Positions 26,345 to 36,684 are shown, counted from the first letter of the stretch. The stretch: 64,000 nucleotides of DNA from Enterococcus gallinarum NBRC 100675 (GCF_001544275.1 NZ_BCQE01000004.1:124001-188000), one strand, 5' to 3'. Translations and numbers: made by a program. The notes: generated by a model from the letters alone, not told the origin.

Positions 26345-26869
26345 TCAAATTCCACCTCGCCATTTCATTTCTGGATTGTGTTTCAATAAATACTTCATAA
26401 TTCTTCGCTCCAGCAAACGGTTGAATTGTGTTTTCCATGAATCCGTATTAATGATCGGCTTTACTAGGATACTACGGACCCCTGCTCGATTAGCACCTTG
26501 AATGTCGGTCATGATTTGGTCACCGATCATCACAACATCTTCTTTTTGCAAGCCAAGTTGGCGGTATCCTTGCTTGATGCCACGAGAAAAAGGTTTCAAT
26601 GCTCGATGGACGTATTGCAAACCAAAGGGCGCCACGGCCCGTGCGACCCGTTCACTATTATTGTTTGAAACGACAATCACCGGAATTCCCGCATTCTTCA
26701 TTTCTAACAACCAATTTTTTAGCTCTTCACTACCGTCAGGATCATTCCAAGCAATCAGGGTATTATCAAGGTCAGTTAGAACAGCTTTGATGCCTTGCTT
26801 CTTAAGTTGATGGGGAGTGATCTGATAGATGGCATCGACCATCCAAGTCGGTTTAAATTTTGAAAACAT
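26345..26869 (-). CDS. yqeG: YqeG-family HAD phosphatase
   Basis: 174 aa. HAD motif I LTDLDNTLIAW (about residue 31), motif II VVSNNN, motif IV MIGDQIMTDIQGAN. Homologues dephosphorylate phosphatidylglycerophosphate. AAGGAG before ATG. First gene of the yqeG-yqeH-yhbY-nadD-yqeK-rsfS-yqeM operon, behind a structured leader of about 150 bases. Confidence 0.93.
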   Translation of the reverse strand: MFSKFKPTWMVDAIYQITPHQLKKQGIKAVLTDLDNTLIAWNDPDGSEELKNWLLEMKNAGIPVIVVSNNNSERVARAVAPFGLQYVHRALKPFSRGIKQGYRQLGLQKEDVVMIGDQIMTDIQGANRAGVRSILVKPIINTDSWKTQFNRLLERRIMKYLLKHNPEMKWRGGI

Positions 26870-26894
26870 AGATTCTCCTTGATTCTTTTATTCA

Positions 26895-27036
26895 TGTGAC
26901 AAAAATAGTCAATCTGTTGACACGTCTAGATAAAAACAGCTTGTCAGCTGACAAGTCGTCAATCAGTCCCCACAGGGTCACTGATGATTATTTAAAGGCA
27001 TCCTACTTATAATGCTACTTTCAACCTGTAATTATA
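26895..27036 (-). promoter_or_regulatory. yqeG operon promoter and structured leader
   Basis: A TATAAT (27031-27036) is preceded by TTG and starts a leader of about 155 bases. It holds a hairpin with TCAGT/ACTGA and CCC/GGG arms (about 26965-26986) and a perfect 16-bp palindrome CTTGTCAGCTGACAAG (26940-26955) that is followed by CTGTTTTT, as in a terminator. Further TTGAC/GTCAA and TTGTCA motifs lie at 26895-26925. This could be an attenuator or a protein-binding array. Confidence 0.5.
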
Positions 27037-27136
27037 CAATAGAATCGTGTGAAATACTAGACTGAGCTACAACTCTCAGCAACAGATTTTCATCTAGTTG
27101 AAAAAAGCAACGAATCAGCCACTGCTACTTTAAAAA

Positions 27137-27213
27137 ATAAAAAAGCCGAACGATCAGAGGAGTGAGCAATCAATGCAGATTACTTCTGCAGCTTCCTTCC
27201 TCAAGAATCGTTC
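27137..27213 (-). terminator. Branched or extended hairpin with U run after the ABC operon
   Basis: Nested arms GAACGAT/ATCGTTC (27148-27154, 27207-27213) and GAGGA/TCCTC (27157-27161, 27198-27202) enclose a TGCAG/CTGCA hairpin (27174-27178, 27186-27190). On the minus strand GGC and a U-rich tract follow. It lies about 75 bases after the ATPase gene. Probably an elaborate terminator; a regulatory RNA is possible. A 65-codon plus-strand frame through it is not convincing. Confidence 0.6.
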
Positions 27214-27287
27214 AGACAATTCATTGTTTTTCATCTTGGCCGATATGAACGCACATCACACTAACCAACTTCATGGTCTAAAAAAGA

Positions 27288-28019
27288 TTATAAGACTTTT
27301 GCCAGAAAATCGATCGTCCGCGGATTTTGCGGTGCATCAAATATTTGAGCAGGTGTCCCCTCTTCCATAATGACCCCTTGGTCCATGAAAAGAACGCGGT
27401 CGCCAACCTCTTTGGCAAATCCCATTTCATGGGTGACGATCACCATCGTCATCCCTTCTTGAGCCAAACGCTGCATGACACTCAATACCTCACCGACCAT
27501 TTCCGGGTCTAACGCCGATGTCGGTTCGTCAAACAGCATCACTTCCGGCTGCATCGCCAATGCGCGGGCAATAGCGATCCGTTGCATTTGTCCACCGGAT
27601 AAGCTTTGGGGATAAGCTTTTGCTTTATCTGGTAACCCTACGTCAGTCAACAGTTTCTCTCCGATTTTCCGAGCGTCTTCTTTAGACATTTTTTTTACTT
27701 TGATTGGCGACAATGTAATATTATCCATTACTGTCAGATTGGGGAAGAGGTTAAAGTTTTGAAAAACCATGCCTAATTTTTCCCGCATTTGATAAATATC
27801 ATTTTTTTTGTCAGTAATGTCCGTCCCTTTAAAGTAAATATTGCCGCTTGTTGGTTCTTCTAACAAATTCAAGCAGCGTAAAAAAGTACTCTTTCCTGAT
27901 CCGGAAGGTCCAATCACAACAACGACCTCGCCTTTTTTGATTTCGGTATTGATACCTTTAAGCACCTGATTTGTTCCAAATGTTTTGTGTAAATCCTTTA
28001 CTTTGATCATTGTATCCAT
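27288..28019 (-). CDS. Polar amino acid ABC importer, ATPase
   Basis: 243 aa. Walker [10 protein letters not shown] (about residue 37), Q-loop FQNFNLFPN, signature [15 protein letters not shown], Walker [15 protein letters not shown], and the H-loop HEMGF. Matches the GlnQ/HisP group that drives import of polar amino acids. AGGAGG before ATG. Last of a three-gene operon (binding protein, permease, ATPase). Confidence 0.92.
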   Translation of the reverse strand: MDTMIKVKDLHKTFGTNQVLKGINTEIKKGEVVVVIGPSGSGKSTFLRCLNLLEEPTSGNIYFKGTDITDKKNDIYQMREKLGMVFQNFNLFPNLTVMDNITLSPIKVKKMSKEDARKIGEKLLTDVGLPDKAKAYPQSLSGGQMQRIAIARALAMQPEVMLFDEPTSALDPEMVGEVLSVMQRLAQEGMTMVIVTHEMGFAKEVGDRVLFMDQGVIMEEGTPAQIFDAPQNPRTIDFLAKVL

Positions 28020-28029
28020 CTTTTTCCTC

Positions 28030-28719
28030 CTATCGCCGGTAACCTTTGCCGAGTTTTTTCTCCCATAGATTCAACAAGCGGGAGGTGGTAAACGTTAAAA
28101 TAAAGTAAATCACAGCGGCAACATATAAAGGAGTTAATGGCTGATACGAACTTGTCACAACAATTTGTGCGCTATTCATCAATTCGTAGATACCGATAGT
28201 AGATAACAAAGAAGAGTCTTTGATCAAAACAATGAACTCGTTACCTAGAGGAGGCAAAATATTACGCAAAGCTTGAGGTAAAATAACATACCGCATCGCT
28301 TGTGCAGGACGCAATCCTAACGAACCAGCTGCTTCTGATTGACCAAAATCGACCGCATTGATACCACCACGAACGATTTCAGCAACGTAAGCCCCTGAGT
28401 TCAATGAAAGGGCGATAATCCCTGGAAATAGTCGTCCAAAGTCAAGATTCAACACACCAAACGAAATCGTCGGCAGTGAGAATAGCCCCTGCAATAACCC
28501 AAATGCAATCAATATCTGAACCAGCATCGGTGTTCCCCGTAACACTTCGATATACGTATTAGCGATCCAGCGTAATGGCTTTACTTTTGATAACTTCATC
28601 AATGCAAAGGTGATTCCGAGGATGGTTCCTAGGATCACTGTAATAATGGAGATGACAATCGTAATCAATACCCCTGAGATAAAGTAAGGATAATAAGTCG
28701 ACAAGAAGGAAAAATCCAT
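28030..28719 (-). CDS. Polar amino acid ABC importer, permease
   Basis: 229 aa, about five membrane segments. The HisM/GlnP-family EAA loop is seen as [20 protein letters not shown] (about residue 140-160). Single permease gene, so it probably works as a homodimer. Between the binding protein and ATPase genes. Confidence 0.92.
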   Translation of the reverse strand: MDFSFLSTYYPYFISGVLITIVISIITVILGTILGITFALMKLSKVKPLRWIANTYIEVLRGTPMLVQILIAFGLLQGLFSLPTISFGVLNLDFGRLFPGIIALSLNSGAYVAEIVRGGINAVDFGQSEAAGSLGLRPAQAMRYVILPQALRNILPPLGNEFIVLIKDSSLLSTIGIYELMNSAQIVVTSSYQPLTPLYVAAVIYFILTFTTSRLLNLWEKKLGKGYRR

Positions 28720-28736
28720 AAATTTACTACTCCGAT

Positions 28737-29576
28737 CTATTCAGCCGCATTTTCGTTGGCTAAGTCTGTATTCTTTTGAACGTATTCATTGATTGTCCCT
28801 TTATCATTCAATTCTTTCAAAATACGGTTCAATTCATCTTTTAATTCTGTGCTGCCTTTTGGTAGAGCGATAGCATAAGAATCATCTGGTGAAGCTTCTA
28901 AAGCAATGTCAGCCACTGCCAAATCATCATTTTGAGCAACATATGAGTCTGCAACGGCACTTTCAAGTACTAGCCCATCGATCGATCCTTGTTTCAATTC
29001 ATTGATCAAGTTAGGCACTTTCGCAATCGAAACCAATTGTGAGTCAGCTAATTGGTTTTGAACCACAGCCTCTTGGATCGATCCTTTTTGGGCGCCTACC
29101 TTCTTTCCTGAAAAGTCATCGACTGCAGACAATGCATCCGTATTGTCCTTTTTGATCACGATTTTTTGTTCAGGTGTAAAGTAGTTGTCAGTAAAATCAA
29201 ATGTTTGTTTTCTTTCATCTGTTGCTGAGATCCCAGAAACTGCAATATCCGCTTTCCCTTGGCTCAATGCAGTTAGAACAGCATTGAACTCCAAGTCCAT
29301 TACATTGACTTTGACGCCTAATTCTTTGGCGATTTCATTTACCAGATCAATGTCCGCACCGACGATTTGGTCTTTACCATCAATCAGAGCATGGAACTCA
29401 AAAGGTGCAAAGTCAGCTGATGTCGCTACATTTAATACATCGGCAGACTTGATGGCTTCTAGCTGATTTTGATCTCCTTTTTTTGACGAATCAGTGTTTG
29501 AAGATCCACCATTCCCACATGCAGCTAAAGTTAATAAAGCAGCAACTGTTATAAATCCACTCATCAATTTCTTCAT
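28737..29576 (-). CDS. Amino acid ABC importer, substrate-binding lipoprotein
   Basis: 279 aa. Lipoprotein signal with lipobox LTLAAC-G, then a SBP_bac_3 family domain (ATSADFAPFEF, GADIDLVNEIAKELGVKV, DIAVSGISATDERK). Binds a polar amino acid outside the membrane. The exact ligand is not evident; ArgR-like sites at the promoter hint at a basic amino acid. ATG at 29576 with AAGGGGAG upstream; the longer frame lacks a ribosome site. Confidence 0.92.
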   Translation of the reverse strand: MKKLMSGFITVAALLTLAACGNGGSSNTDSSKKGDQNQLEAIKSADVLNVATSADFAPFEFHALIDGKDQIVGADIDLVNEIAKELGVKVNVMDLEFNAVLTALSQGKADIAVSGISATDERKQTFDFTDNYFTPEQKIVIKKDNTDALSAVDDFSGKKVGAQKGSIQEAVVQNQLADSQLVSIAKVPNLINELKQGSIDGLVLESAVADSYVAQNDDLAVADIALEASPDDSYAIALPKGSTELKDELNRILKELNDKGTINEYVQKNTDLANENAAE

Positions 29577-29599
29577 TTGTTTTCTCCCCTTATAAAATA

Positions 29600-29640
29600 A
29601 ATAATTATGCATATATTCCCATCTTTATTCAGAATATATA
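29600..29640 (-). promoter_or_regulatory. Possible ArgR-type operator region
   Basis: Between promoter and binding-protein gene, the minus strand has TATGCATAATTATTTATT, which agrees with most positions of the ARG-box consensus, and a weaker TATGTATATATTC copy next to the start point; the two also form a TATATTC/GAATATA inverted repeat. AT richness makes chance matches easy. Confidence 0.35.
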
Positions 29641-29641
29641 C

Positions 29642-29669
29642 ATAATACCACAATGTTATTGAATTTCAA
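29642..29669 (-). promoter_or_regulatory. Promoter of the amino acid ABC importer operon
   Basis: TTGAAA (29664-29669), spacer 16, TATTAT (29642-29647) with extended TGG just before the -10. Confidence 0.72.
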
Positions 29670-29715
29670 ACAACTATCTGCTGATGTTTATTATATTAGA
29701 GAAATTCACAAGGAC

Positions 29716-29768
29716 AAATAAAAAAGCTTGAAATCAATGACCGATCAAAAATCGACATTGATATCAAA
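29716..29768 (-). terminator. Terminator of the fab/acc operon
   Basis: 13-bp stem with one mismatch and one wobble pair (29727-29739 with 29756-29768) followed by a U-rich run; 8 bases after the accA stop. Confidence 0.82.
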
Positions 29769-29775
29769 CTTATGA

Positions 29776-30561
29776 TTAAAATTTGCGAAAACGTTGATAA
29801 CGCTCAGCAAGGAGTTGGTCGATATTCTTTTGTGCTAGAGCAGCGATCTTTTTGGTAATTGCCGATCGCATTTCCGCGATCACTGTCTCTTTCGACAACA
29901 GTTCACCGTCGATGGTCTCAGGGATCACTTTTTCGATCACTCCTAGCTTGTGCAACTCTTGCGCTGTTATTTTCATGAGTCCGGCAGCTTCTTTCGCACG
30001 GCTTCCATCTTTCCAGAGGATCGATGCGAAGCCTTCCGGGGATAAAATCGCATAGATAGAATGTTCCATCATCCATACTTCATCCCCTAAAGCCAATGCC
30101 AAAGCTCCACCACTGCCGCCTTCGCCAATAATAATTGCCAAGATTGGTACTTTTAAATCTGACATTTCTAAGAGATTGCGCGCAATCGCTTCTCCTTCGC
30201 CACGCTCTTCAGCGCCGACGCCGCAATAGGCACCTGCTGTATTGATCAATGTGATAACAGGCCGTTGAAACTTCTCCGCTTGTTTCATTAGCCGCAACGC
30301 TTTTCGGTAACCTTCTGGATGAGGAGCACCAAAATTTCGTCGAAGGTTTTCTGGCAGGTTCCGCCCTTTTTGGATACCGATCACTGTCACAGGTTTCCCA
30401 TCTAAGGAAGCGACCCCGCCCACAACAGCTTCATCATCGGCATAGAGACGATCCCCATGGAATTCCTGAAAATCGCTAAAAACATGTTCAAAGTAATCAA
30501 GTGCCGTCAAACGATCTTTGCTGCGGGCTAACTCAACGATTTCATGTGCCGCTTCAATCAT
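29776..30561 (-). CDS. accA: Acetyl-CoA carboxylase carboxyltransferase subunit alpha
   Basis: 261 aa. With AccD it transfers the carboxyl group from carboxybiotin to acetyl-CoA, giving malonyl-CoA. Motifs: [53 protein letters not shown]. The start overlaps accD by 8 bases. Last gene of the fab operon. The N-terminal helical extension of longer homologues is short here, as in other lactic acid bacteria. Confidence 0.96.
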   Translation of the reverse strand: MIEAAHEIVELARSKDRLTALDYFEHVFSDFQEFHGDRLYADDEAVVGGVASLDGKPVTVIGIQKGRNLPENLRRNFGAPHPEGYRKALRLMKQAEKFQRPVITLINTAGAYCGVGAEERGEGEAIARNLLEMSDLKVPILAIIIGEGGSGGALALALGDEVWMMEHSIYAILSPEGFASILWKDGSRAKEAAGLMKITAQELHKLGVIEKVIPETIDGELLSKETVIAEMRSAITKKIAALAQKNIDQLLAERYQRFRKF

Positions 30562-31423
30562 TTGTCATCCACCCCTTTGTCGTATGCAATTTAAGCAATT
30601 GGGAAATTCGTTCCCTTAATTGTGTCCGTGGAACGATTTGATCGACAAAACCATGTTCCAACAAGAACTCTGCTTTTTGGAAGTCTTCTGGCAGTTCTTG
30701 TCGAATCGTTTGTTCGATCACTCGTCTCCCCGCAAACCCAATCAATGCCTGCGGTTCAGCGAGAATCACATCTCCTTCCATTGCAAAACTTGCTGTTACG
30801 CCTCCGGTAGTTGGATCTGTCAAGACTGTCAAATAAAATAAACCGGCTTCACTATGACGCTTCACTGCTGCAGAGATCTTAGCCATCTGCATCAATGAGA
30901 AAATCCCTTCTTGCATCCGTGCACCACCAGAAGCAGTAAATAATACAACGGGTAAGTTCTTTGCGAGCGCTCGCTCAAACAATCGAGTGATTTTTTCACC
31001 TACGACAGTTCCCATACTTCCCATAATAAAGTTGGAATCCATGATTCCTATTGCCACAGGTTGCTGATTGATTGTCGCTTCTCCAGTTAACACAGCTTCA
31101 TGGAGACCAGTTTTTTCCTGTACGGAAGCTATTTTTTCGAGATAATCAGGAAAGTCGAGAGGATCTTCTGTTTTCACATCTGTATCCCATTCTTCCAAGC
31201 TTTTTTCGTCGATCGTTAATGCGATTCTTTCCCAGGCACTGATACGGAAATTATAGCCGCAATGAGGACAGACTTTTTCTGCGCCCATTTCTTTTGTATA
31301 TAAGGTCCGTTTACAGCTGGGACATTTCGCCCAAAGATTGTCGGGCACTGTTGGTTCGTTGGCAGGTGCCTGGCCGCGATTAGGATTGATGCGAATGTAA
31401 TTCTTCTTTTTAAATAAAGCCAT
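30554..31423 (-). CDS. accD: Acetyl-CoA carboxylase carboxyltransferase subunit beta
   Basis: 289 aa. Zinc ribbon CPSCKRTLY...CPHCGYNFR (about residues 34-56), then the crotonase-like fold with [18 protein letters not shown] and [14 protein letters not shown]. Works as a heterotetramer with AccA. 11 bases after accC. Confidence 0.96.
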   Translation of the reverse strand: MALFKKKNYIRINPNRGQAPANEPTVPDNLWAKCPSCKRTLYTKEMGAEKVCPHCGYNFRISAWERIALTIDEKSLEEWDTDVKTEDPLDFPDYLEKIASVQEKTGLHEAVLTGEATINQQPVAIGIMDSNFIMGSMGTVVGEKITRLFERALAKNLPVVLFTASGGARMQEGIFSLMQMAKISAAVKRHSEAGLFYLTVLTDPTTGGVTASFAMEGDVILAEPQALIGFAGRRVIEQTIRQELPEDFQKAEFLLEHGFVDQIVPRTQLRERISQLLKLHTTKGWMTND

Positions 31424-31434
31424 TCTCTTCCCTC

Positions 31435-32799
31435 CTATTGTTCAGGCGTCCAGTTTGGCAAGAATTCCTCTTGTAAAAAGGCTGTGTTGTAGTCTCCGGC
31501 AATCACTTTTGGATGACCGATCAGATCCATTTGGAATTCTGCATTCGTCACTACACCCTCAGTCACTAATTCAGCCAAAGCTCGTTGCATTTTCATCAAT
31601 GCTTCAAATCGATTTTCTCCATGAACAATGACCTTTGCAATCATCGAATCATAGTAAGGAGGAATCGTATATCCAGAGTACATAGCACTATCCACACGAA
31701 CCCCCAGACCTCCTCCAGGTAAAAACAAATTATGAATTTTTCCAGGGGAAGGAGCAAAATTAAAGGCTGGATTTTCGGCATTGATACGACACTCGATGGC
31801 AGCACCTTGCATTTTGACATCTTCTTGTTTGATATCCAGCGGTTCGCCGCTAGCAATCTCAATTTGTTTTTTTACAAGATCGATATTGGTCACCATTTCT
31901 GTGATCGGATGTTCGACCTGGATTCGAGTATTCATTTCCATGAAATAGAATTCGCCAGCTTCATCCATCAGAAATTCGATTGTACCAGCATTGCGATAGC
32001 CAACAGCCTGAGCGGCGCGCACTGCTGCAGCTCCTAGTTCTTGACGTTTACTAGCTGATATTACGACCGATGGCGATTCTTCCAAAACTTTTTGATTGTT
32101 CCGTTGTAAAGAACAATCCCGCTCGCCTAAGTGAATGATATTCCCAAAAGAATCTCCTAAAACTTGGACTTCAATATGTCGTGCGGGATAAACGATTTTC
32201 TCAATATACATTTCATCATTACCAAAAGCGGCTTTTGCTTCTTGCTGAGCGGAAGAAAAATGCTGCGGCAATTCTTCTTTTGTCAATACTTTACGTATGC
32301 CTTTCCCACCACCGCCTGCTGCTGCTTTAAGCATCACTGGATAGCCAATTTCTTCAGCGATCGTCAATGCTTCTTTCACATCAGAAATCGCTCCTTGACT
32401 GCCGGGGATCACTGGCACTTGTGCTTCGATCATCAACCGTCGGGCATTGATTTTGTTCCCCATTGCATCGATTGTTTCACTCTTAGGACCAATAAAGACA
32501 ATATTGCATTCTTCACACATAGATGCAAAACGGCTATTTTCTGATAAGAAACCAAATCCAGGATGGATGGCTTCAGCTTTGGTAACGATCGCGGCGCTTA
32601 ATATTTGTTGCACATTCAAATAAGAGTCTGCTGCTTTCGCCGGGCCAATACAAATGGCTTCATCGGCAAGTTCTGCATGTAACGCTTCTTTATCTGCTTC
32701 TGAATAAACTGCGACCGTTTGGATCCCAAGTTCGCGGCAAGCACGTATAATGCGAACAGCGATCTCACCACGGTTAGCTATCAATACTTTAGAAAACAT
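31435..32799 (-). CDS. accC: Acetyl-CoA carboxylase biotin carboxylase subunit
   Basis: 454 aa. ATP-grasp enzyme that carboxylates biotin on AccB. N-terminus [23 protein letters not shown]-binding loop [12 protein letters not shown] (about residue 160), [15 protein letters not shown] (about 288). Full length. Confidence 0.97.
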   Translation of the reverse strand: MFSKVLIANRGEIAVRIIRACRELGIQTVAVYSEADKEALHAELADEAICIGPAKAADSYLNVQQILSAAIVTKAEAIHPGFGFLSENSRFASMCEECNIVFIGPKSETIDAMGNKINARRLMIEAQVPVIPGSQGAISDVKEALTIAEEIGYPVMLKAAAGGGGKGIRKVLTKEELPQHFSSAQQEAKAAFGNDEMYIEKIVYPARHIEVQVLGDSFGNIIHLGERDCSLQRNNQKVLEESPSVVISASKRQELGAAAVRAAQAVGYRNAGTIEFLMDEAGEFYFMEMNTRIQVEHPITEMVTNIDLVKKQIEIASGEPLDIKQEDVKMQGAAIECRINAENPAFNFAPSPGKIHNLFLPGGGLGVRVDSAMYSGYTIPPYYDSMIAKVIVHGENRFEALMKMQRALAELVTEGVVTNAEFQMDLIGHPKVIAGDYNTAFLQEEFLPNWTPEQ

Positions 32800-32806
32800 T
32801 TTTCAC

Positions 32807-33235
32807 CTATCCAATCATGAAGGTAAGTTCTGCTTCTGCAACTTTTTTGCCATCAACATAAGCAATCCCTTTGCCGATTCCTGCTGCAGATTTTACCTTG
32901 AGTATTTCTACTTCTAAGATCAATGTATCTCCTGGTGTTACTTTTTTGCGGAATTTTGCTTTATCAAGTCCGCCGAAATAAGCTGTTTTACCTCGAAAAT
33001 CCGGTAAAGATAAGAGTGCAACTGCACCCGCTTGGGCCATTGCTTCAACGATCAATACACCAGGCATGACTGGTTCATGCGGAAAATGACCTTGAAAAAA
33101 AGGTTCGTTGATGGTCACGTTCTTCTTTGCTACCACACGTTTTCCTTCTTCTAGTTCTTCAATGCGATCCACTAAGAGCATAGGATAGCGATGGGGAATG
33201 ATTTCTTTGATTTCTTGAATTGACATAACTGACAT
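32807..33235 (-). CDS. fabZ: 3-hydroxyacyl-ACP dehydratase FabZ
   Basis: 142 aa. Hot-dog dehydratase: catalytic His in [15 protein letters not shown] and Glu in [10 protein letters not shown]. Removes water from 3-hydroxyacyl-ACP. Enterococci can have a second dehydratase/isomerase (FabN) elsewhere, which makes unsaturated acyl chains; operon position suggests this copy is the general dehydratase. AAGAAGGG precedes the ATG. Confidence 0.94.
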   Translation of the reverse strand: MSVMSIQEIKEIIPHRYPMLLVDRIEELEEGKRVVAKKNVTINEPFFQGHFPHEPVMPGVLIVEAMAQAGAVALLSLPDFRGKTAYFGGLDKAKFRKKVTPGDTLILEVEILKVKSAAGIGKGIAYVDGKKVAEAELTFMIG

Positions 33236-33238
33236 AGC

Positions 33239-33715
33239 TTACCCTTCTTTCACACGGAATAATGGTTGATCGTACTCAACGATCTGCTCATTTTCAACTA
33301 AGATTTCAACTAATTCGCCATCAACATCGCTAACAATTTCATTCATTACTTTCATGGCTTCAACGATACAAAGGACATCCCCTTTTTTGACAGAATCGCC
33401 GATTTGTTTGAATTGACTTTGTTCAGGACTGGGTTTTAAGTAAACCACACCCACTAAAGGTGAAACGATCTCCGTTCCTGCCATAATTGGCTCTGAACTA
33501 ACCTCGACGGTTCCAGCTGTTGGTTGTACGCTTGGTACCGGTGCAGCTGAAGGGATGCTTTCAACTTTGACATCTGAACTCTCGGATGACACTTGACGGC
33601 CACTGAACGAATTTTTATTAAAATAAAGTTCGATGTTTTCTTTTTTGAGCTGCAATTCAGTCAAAGAGGACTGATCAAATTGGGAAAGCAGATCCTTGAT
33701 TTCATTTGTTTCCAA
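33239..33715 (-). CDS. accB: Biotin carboxyl carrier protein
   Basis: 158 aa. C-terminal biotinyl domain with VEAMKVMNE (biotinylated Lys about residue 121), N-terminal helix, and a Pro/Ser/Ala/Val-rich linker. The start is TTG, directly after the fabF TAA, with GGGAGG 8 bases upstream; translation is likely coupled. Confidence 0.95.
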   Translation of the reverse strand: METNEIKDLLSQFDQSSLTELQLKKENIELYFNKNSFSGRQVSSESSDVKVESIPSAAPVPSVQPTAGTVEVSSEPIMAGTEIVSPLVGVVYLKPSPEQSQFKQIGDSVKKGDVLCIVEAMKVMNEIVSDVDGELVEILVENEQIVEYDQPLFRVKEG

Positions 33716-34954
33716 TTAAGCTTCCTCCCAACGTTTCAATAAGATGACTGCATTGTGTCCGCCAAAACCTAGTGAGTTACTCATTGCATACGTAATTTCT
33801 GCTGGCTGGCTTTGGTTTTTCACAATATTTAAGTCGATTTCAGGATCTTGTTCACGAACATTGATGGTCGGCGGAATAAATTGATGTTGCAAGGCCAAAA
33901 GAGAGGCAATTGCTTCGATTCCTCCTGCCGCCCCCAATAGATGTCCTGTCATAGATTTTGTACTGCTGACGTAAGGTTTGCGATAGTCGTCACCTAAACC
34001 ATATTGGATCGATGTAGCTTCAGCTACATCATTAGCTGGTGTGCTTGTTCCGTGAGCATTGATATAGCCAACTTCGGCTGGAGTGATCGCTGCTTCAGAC
34101 ATCGCGAGTTTCATTGCTTTTCCAGCGCCTGAACCGTCAGGATTCGGTGCAGTCATATGGTAGGCATCACAATTGGCACCATAGCCAACAACTTCCCCGA
34201 GAATCTTCGCTCCGCGCTTTTGGGCATGTTCAAATGATTCTAAAATCAAGACCCCAGCACCTTCTCCCATCACAAACCCGCTGCGGTTCTTGTCAAATGG
34301 TGTGGATGCTTTGTCTGGATCAGATTCCGTTGTTAATGCCGTTAAAGAAGCAAAACCAGCGATACCAATCTCACAAATCGTTGATTCAGATCCGCCAGCA
34401 ATCATCACGTCTGCATATCCATGTTTGATATTGCGGAAAGCTTCACCAATCGAATGAGTACCGGATGCACAAGCAGAGACCGTCGTTGTACAAATACCTT
34501 TTGCCCCCACACGCAATGCAATGTTTCCTGCCACCATGTTGACGATCGACATGGGCACAAACATTGGAGACACACGATTTGCGCCTTTTTCATGCATTCG
34601 AATCACTTGGTCTTGAATAGTTGGCAAACCTCCAATACCTGATCCGACCATGACACCGAATCGATCGGCATCTAACGCTTCAGAATTCAAACCCGCCATT
34701 TCCATTGCTTCAAGGGCAGCATAGATCCCATAAATCGAAAAAAGATCCATCCGTTTCGTATCTTTTTTGACAAAGTATTTTTCTAGTGGAAACTCTTTGA
34801 CTTCAGCTGCTACTGAAATCCCTGTTCCACTGGCGTCAAATTTGGTGATGGGGCCAATCCCATTGGTTCCATTTTGCAAACTAGCTAAAAATGTTTCTGG
34901 ATCATTCCCAATCGGGGAAGTCACACCGTATCCTGTAATAACTACTCGATTCAT
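33716..34954 (-). CDS. fabF: 3-oxoacyl-ACP synthase II (FabF)
   Basis: 412 aa condensing enzyme for chain elongation. Catalytic Cys in TTVSACASGTHSIGEAF (about 163), His in NAHGTSTPANDVAEA (about 303) and His in KSMTGHLLGAAGG (about 339). The start at 34954 is fixed by AAAGGAG; the frame up to 34993 lies in fabG. E. faecalis literature calls one such enzyme FabO. Confidence 0.95.
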   Translation of the reverse strand: MNRVVITGYGVTSPIGNDPETFLASLQNGTNGIGPITKFDASGTGISVAAEVKEFPLEKYFVKKDTKRMDLFSIYGIYAALEAMEMAGLNSEALDADRFGVMVGSGIGGLPTIQDQVIRMHEKGANRVSPMFVPMSIVNMVAGNIALRVGAKGICTTTVSACASGTHSIGEAFRNIKHGYADVMIAGGSESTICEIGIAGFASLTALTTESDPDKASTPFDKNRSGFVMGEGAGVLILESFEHAQKRGAKILGEVVGYGANCDAYHMTAPNPDGSGAGKAMKLAMSEAAITPAEVGYINAHGTSTPANDVAEATSIQYGLGDDYRKPYVSSTKSMTGHLLGAAGGIEAIASLLALQHQFIPPTINVREQDPEIDLNIVKNQSQPAEITYAMSNSLGFGGHNAVILLKRWEEA

Positions 34955-34967
34955 AAGTATCTCCTTT

Positions 34968-35705
34968 CTATCCTTGCATGGCCATTCCGCCATCTACGCT
35001 GACGACTTGACCTGTGATATAAGCACTTTGGGCCAAAAAGACCGCAGCTTTTGCGACATCTTCTACAGCACCAAATCGCTGCAACGGAATATTATTGATC
35101 GATTGTTCTTTTACCTTATCAGAAAGAACTGCGGTCATCTCCGTTTCAATAAATCCTGGTGCGATCGCATTACAGGTAATGCCTCTAGCCGCTCCTTCGC
35201 GGGCAACTGATTTGGTAAAACCAATCACGCCAGCTTTGCTTGCTGCATAATTTGCTTGACCAATGTTGCCAGTCAATCCTACGACACTAGTCAAATTAAT
35301 GATACGTCCTTCGCGTAGTTTCATCATCTTTTTGAGAGCTAATTGCGTCATGTTGAAGGTTCCAGTCAAATTGATCTTCAATACACTTTCAAATTCTTCT
35401 GGTTTCATGCGCAACAATAACTTGTCATTGGTGATCCCTGCGTTGTTGACTAAAATGTGGATCGGTCCTAATTCAGCTTCCGCTTGTGCAAGCATCGAAA
35501 CAGCTTGATCGTAATCGGATATATCACCGTTGACTGCGATGCATTTCACACCAAAACGGGTAATCGTCTCTATAAGGGTTTGAGGTATCTCTTTCCGCCC
35601 GTTCAATACGATATTGGCTCCTTCTTTGGCAAATGCTTCTGCAATGCCAAAGCCGATCCCTCTTGAACTACCAGTAATAAAGACATTTTTATTTGTCAGT
35701 TCCAT
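34968..35705 (-). CDS. fabG: 3-oxoacyl-ACP reductase FabG
   Basis: 245 aa SDR enzyme using NADPH. TGSSRGIGFGIAEAF (cofactor motif), NNAGIT, YAASKAG (catalytic Tyr/Lys), with Ser in NLTSVVG. 9 bases after fabD. Confidence 0.96.
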   Translation of the reverse strand: MELTNKNVFITGSSRGIGFGIAEAFAKEGANIVLNGRKEIPQTLIETITRFGVKCIAVNGDISDYDQAVSMLAQAEAELGPIHILVNNAGITNDKLLLRMKPEEFESVLKINLTGTFNMTQLALKKMMKLREGRIINLTSVVGLTGNIGQANYAASKAGVIGFTKSVAREGAARGITCNAIAPGFIETEMTAVLSDKVKEQSINNIPLQRFGAVEDVAKAAVFLAQSAYITGQVVSVDGGMAMQG

Positions 35706-35714
35706 AAATTCCTC

Positions 35715-36638
35715 CTAATCAAACCTTGAAAGTGTGTCAAAAAGTGTTTGAGCATCTTCCACTCTCGAAGCAGCAATGGTTTTGTCGATTTTTTTCAAAA
35801 AACCGGTCAATACTTTTCCTGGACCGATCTCAATCATCTGCTCAATTCCCATTTGTTTCAACTGCTCGATGCTTTCATAAAAACGCACTGGTGATTTGAC
35901 TTGCTTCTCTAATAAGTCTTTGACTTGTTCTTGTTTCATAGGTTTCGCAGTCGTGTTACTGATCACCGGCACCTGTAAATCTTTGATCTCAATTTTCGCC
36001 AGCTCTTGAGCAAGTTGTTGAGAAGCGGGTTCTAAAAGTTTCGTATGGAAAGGGCCGCTGACATTTAATGGAATCATTCGTTTGGCTCCTGCCGCTTGCA
36101 ATAACTGAACGGCTTGGTCAACAGCCGCTACTTCACCACCGATGACAATTTGCTGCGGCGTATTGTAATTAGCTGGCGAAACGATTCCTACTTGGCTAGC
36201 TTCTTTACAAATCGCCTCAATGGTTTCAGCCGGAGTATTCATCACAGCGACCATTTTACCCACACCCTGCGGTGCGGCATTTGCCATAAACTTGCCGCGT
36301 TTTTGCACGAGGACTACAGCAGTTTGAAAGTCTAATGCGCCGCTTGCTACTAATGCGGAATATTCACCTAAGCTCAAACCGGCTAAAGCATCGGCTTGGA
36401 GACCTTTTTCTTTTAACAAACGCCAAAAAGCCACACTGACGGTTAAAATGGCTGGCTGCGTATATTCAGTTTGATTCAAACGGTCATTTTCAGTAAAACA
36501 TAGTTCAGTCATATCATAGCCGAGCATCTCACTTGCTTCCGCAAAGGTTTGTTGAACACTTGATTCTTGCTGATATAACTCCTGACCCATTCCTACATAT
36601 TGGGCTCCTTGACCGCTGAATAAAAATGCTGTTTTCAT
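35715..36638 (-). CDS. fabD: Malonyl-CoA:ACP transacylase FabD
   Basis: 307 aa. FLFSGQGAQYVGMG at the N-terminus, catalytic Ser in AGLSLGEYSAL (about 90), His in VSGPFHTKLL (about 199). ATG at 36638 has AAAAGGAG upstream. It follows acpP directly, where many relatives have the enoyl reductase gene fabK in between. Confidence 0.95.
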   Translation of the reverse strand: MKTAFLFSGQGAQYVGMGQELYQQESSVQQTFAEASEMLGYDMTELCFTENDRLNQTEYTQPAILTVSVAFWRLLKEKGLQADALAGLSLGEYSALVASGALDFQTAVVLVQKRGKFMANAAPQGVGKMVAVMNTPAETIEAICKEASQVGIVSPANYNTPQQIVIGGEVAAVDQAVQLLQAAGAKRMIPLNVSGPFHTKLLEPASQQLAQELAKIEIKDLQVPVISNTTAKPMKQEQVKDLLEKQVKSPVRFYESIEQLKQMGIEQMIEIGPGKVLTGFLKKIDKTIAASRVEDAQTLFDTLSRFD

Positions 36639-36684
36639 TTTAAACTCCTTTTTTGAACTGAAAGATTTTGGAGAAAATGGCATC

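Noticed and set aside
27173-27370. 65-codon plus-strand frame over the nested hairpin
   Set aside because: It overlaps the ATPase gene on the other strand, and the sequence is better explained by the inverted repeats of an RNA hairpin.
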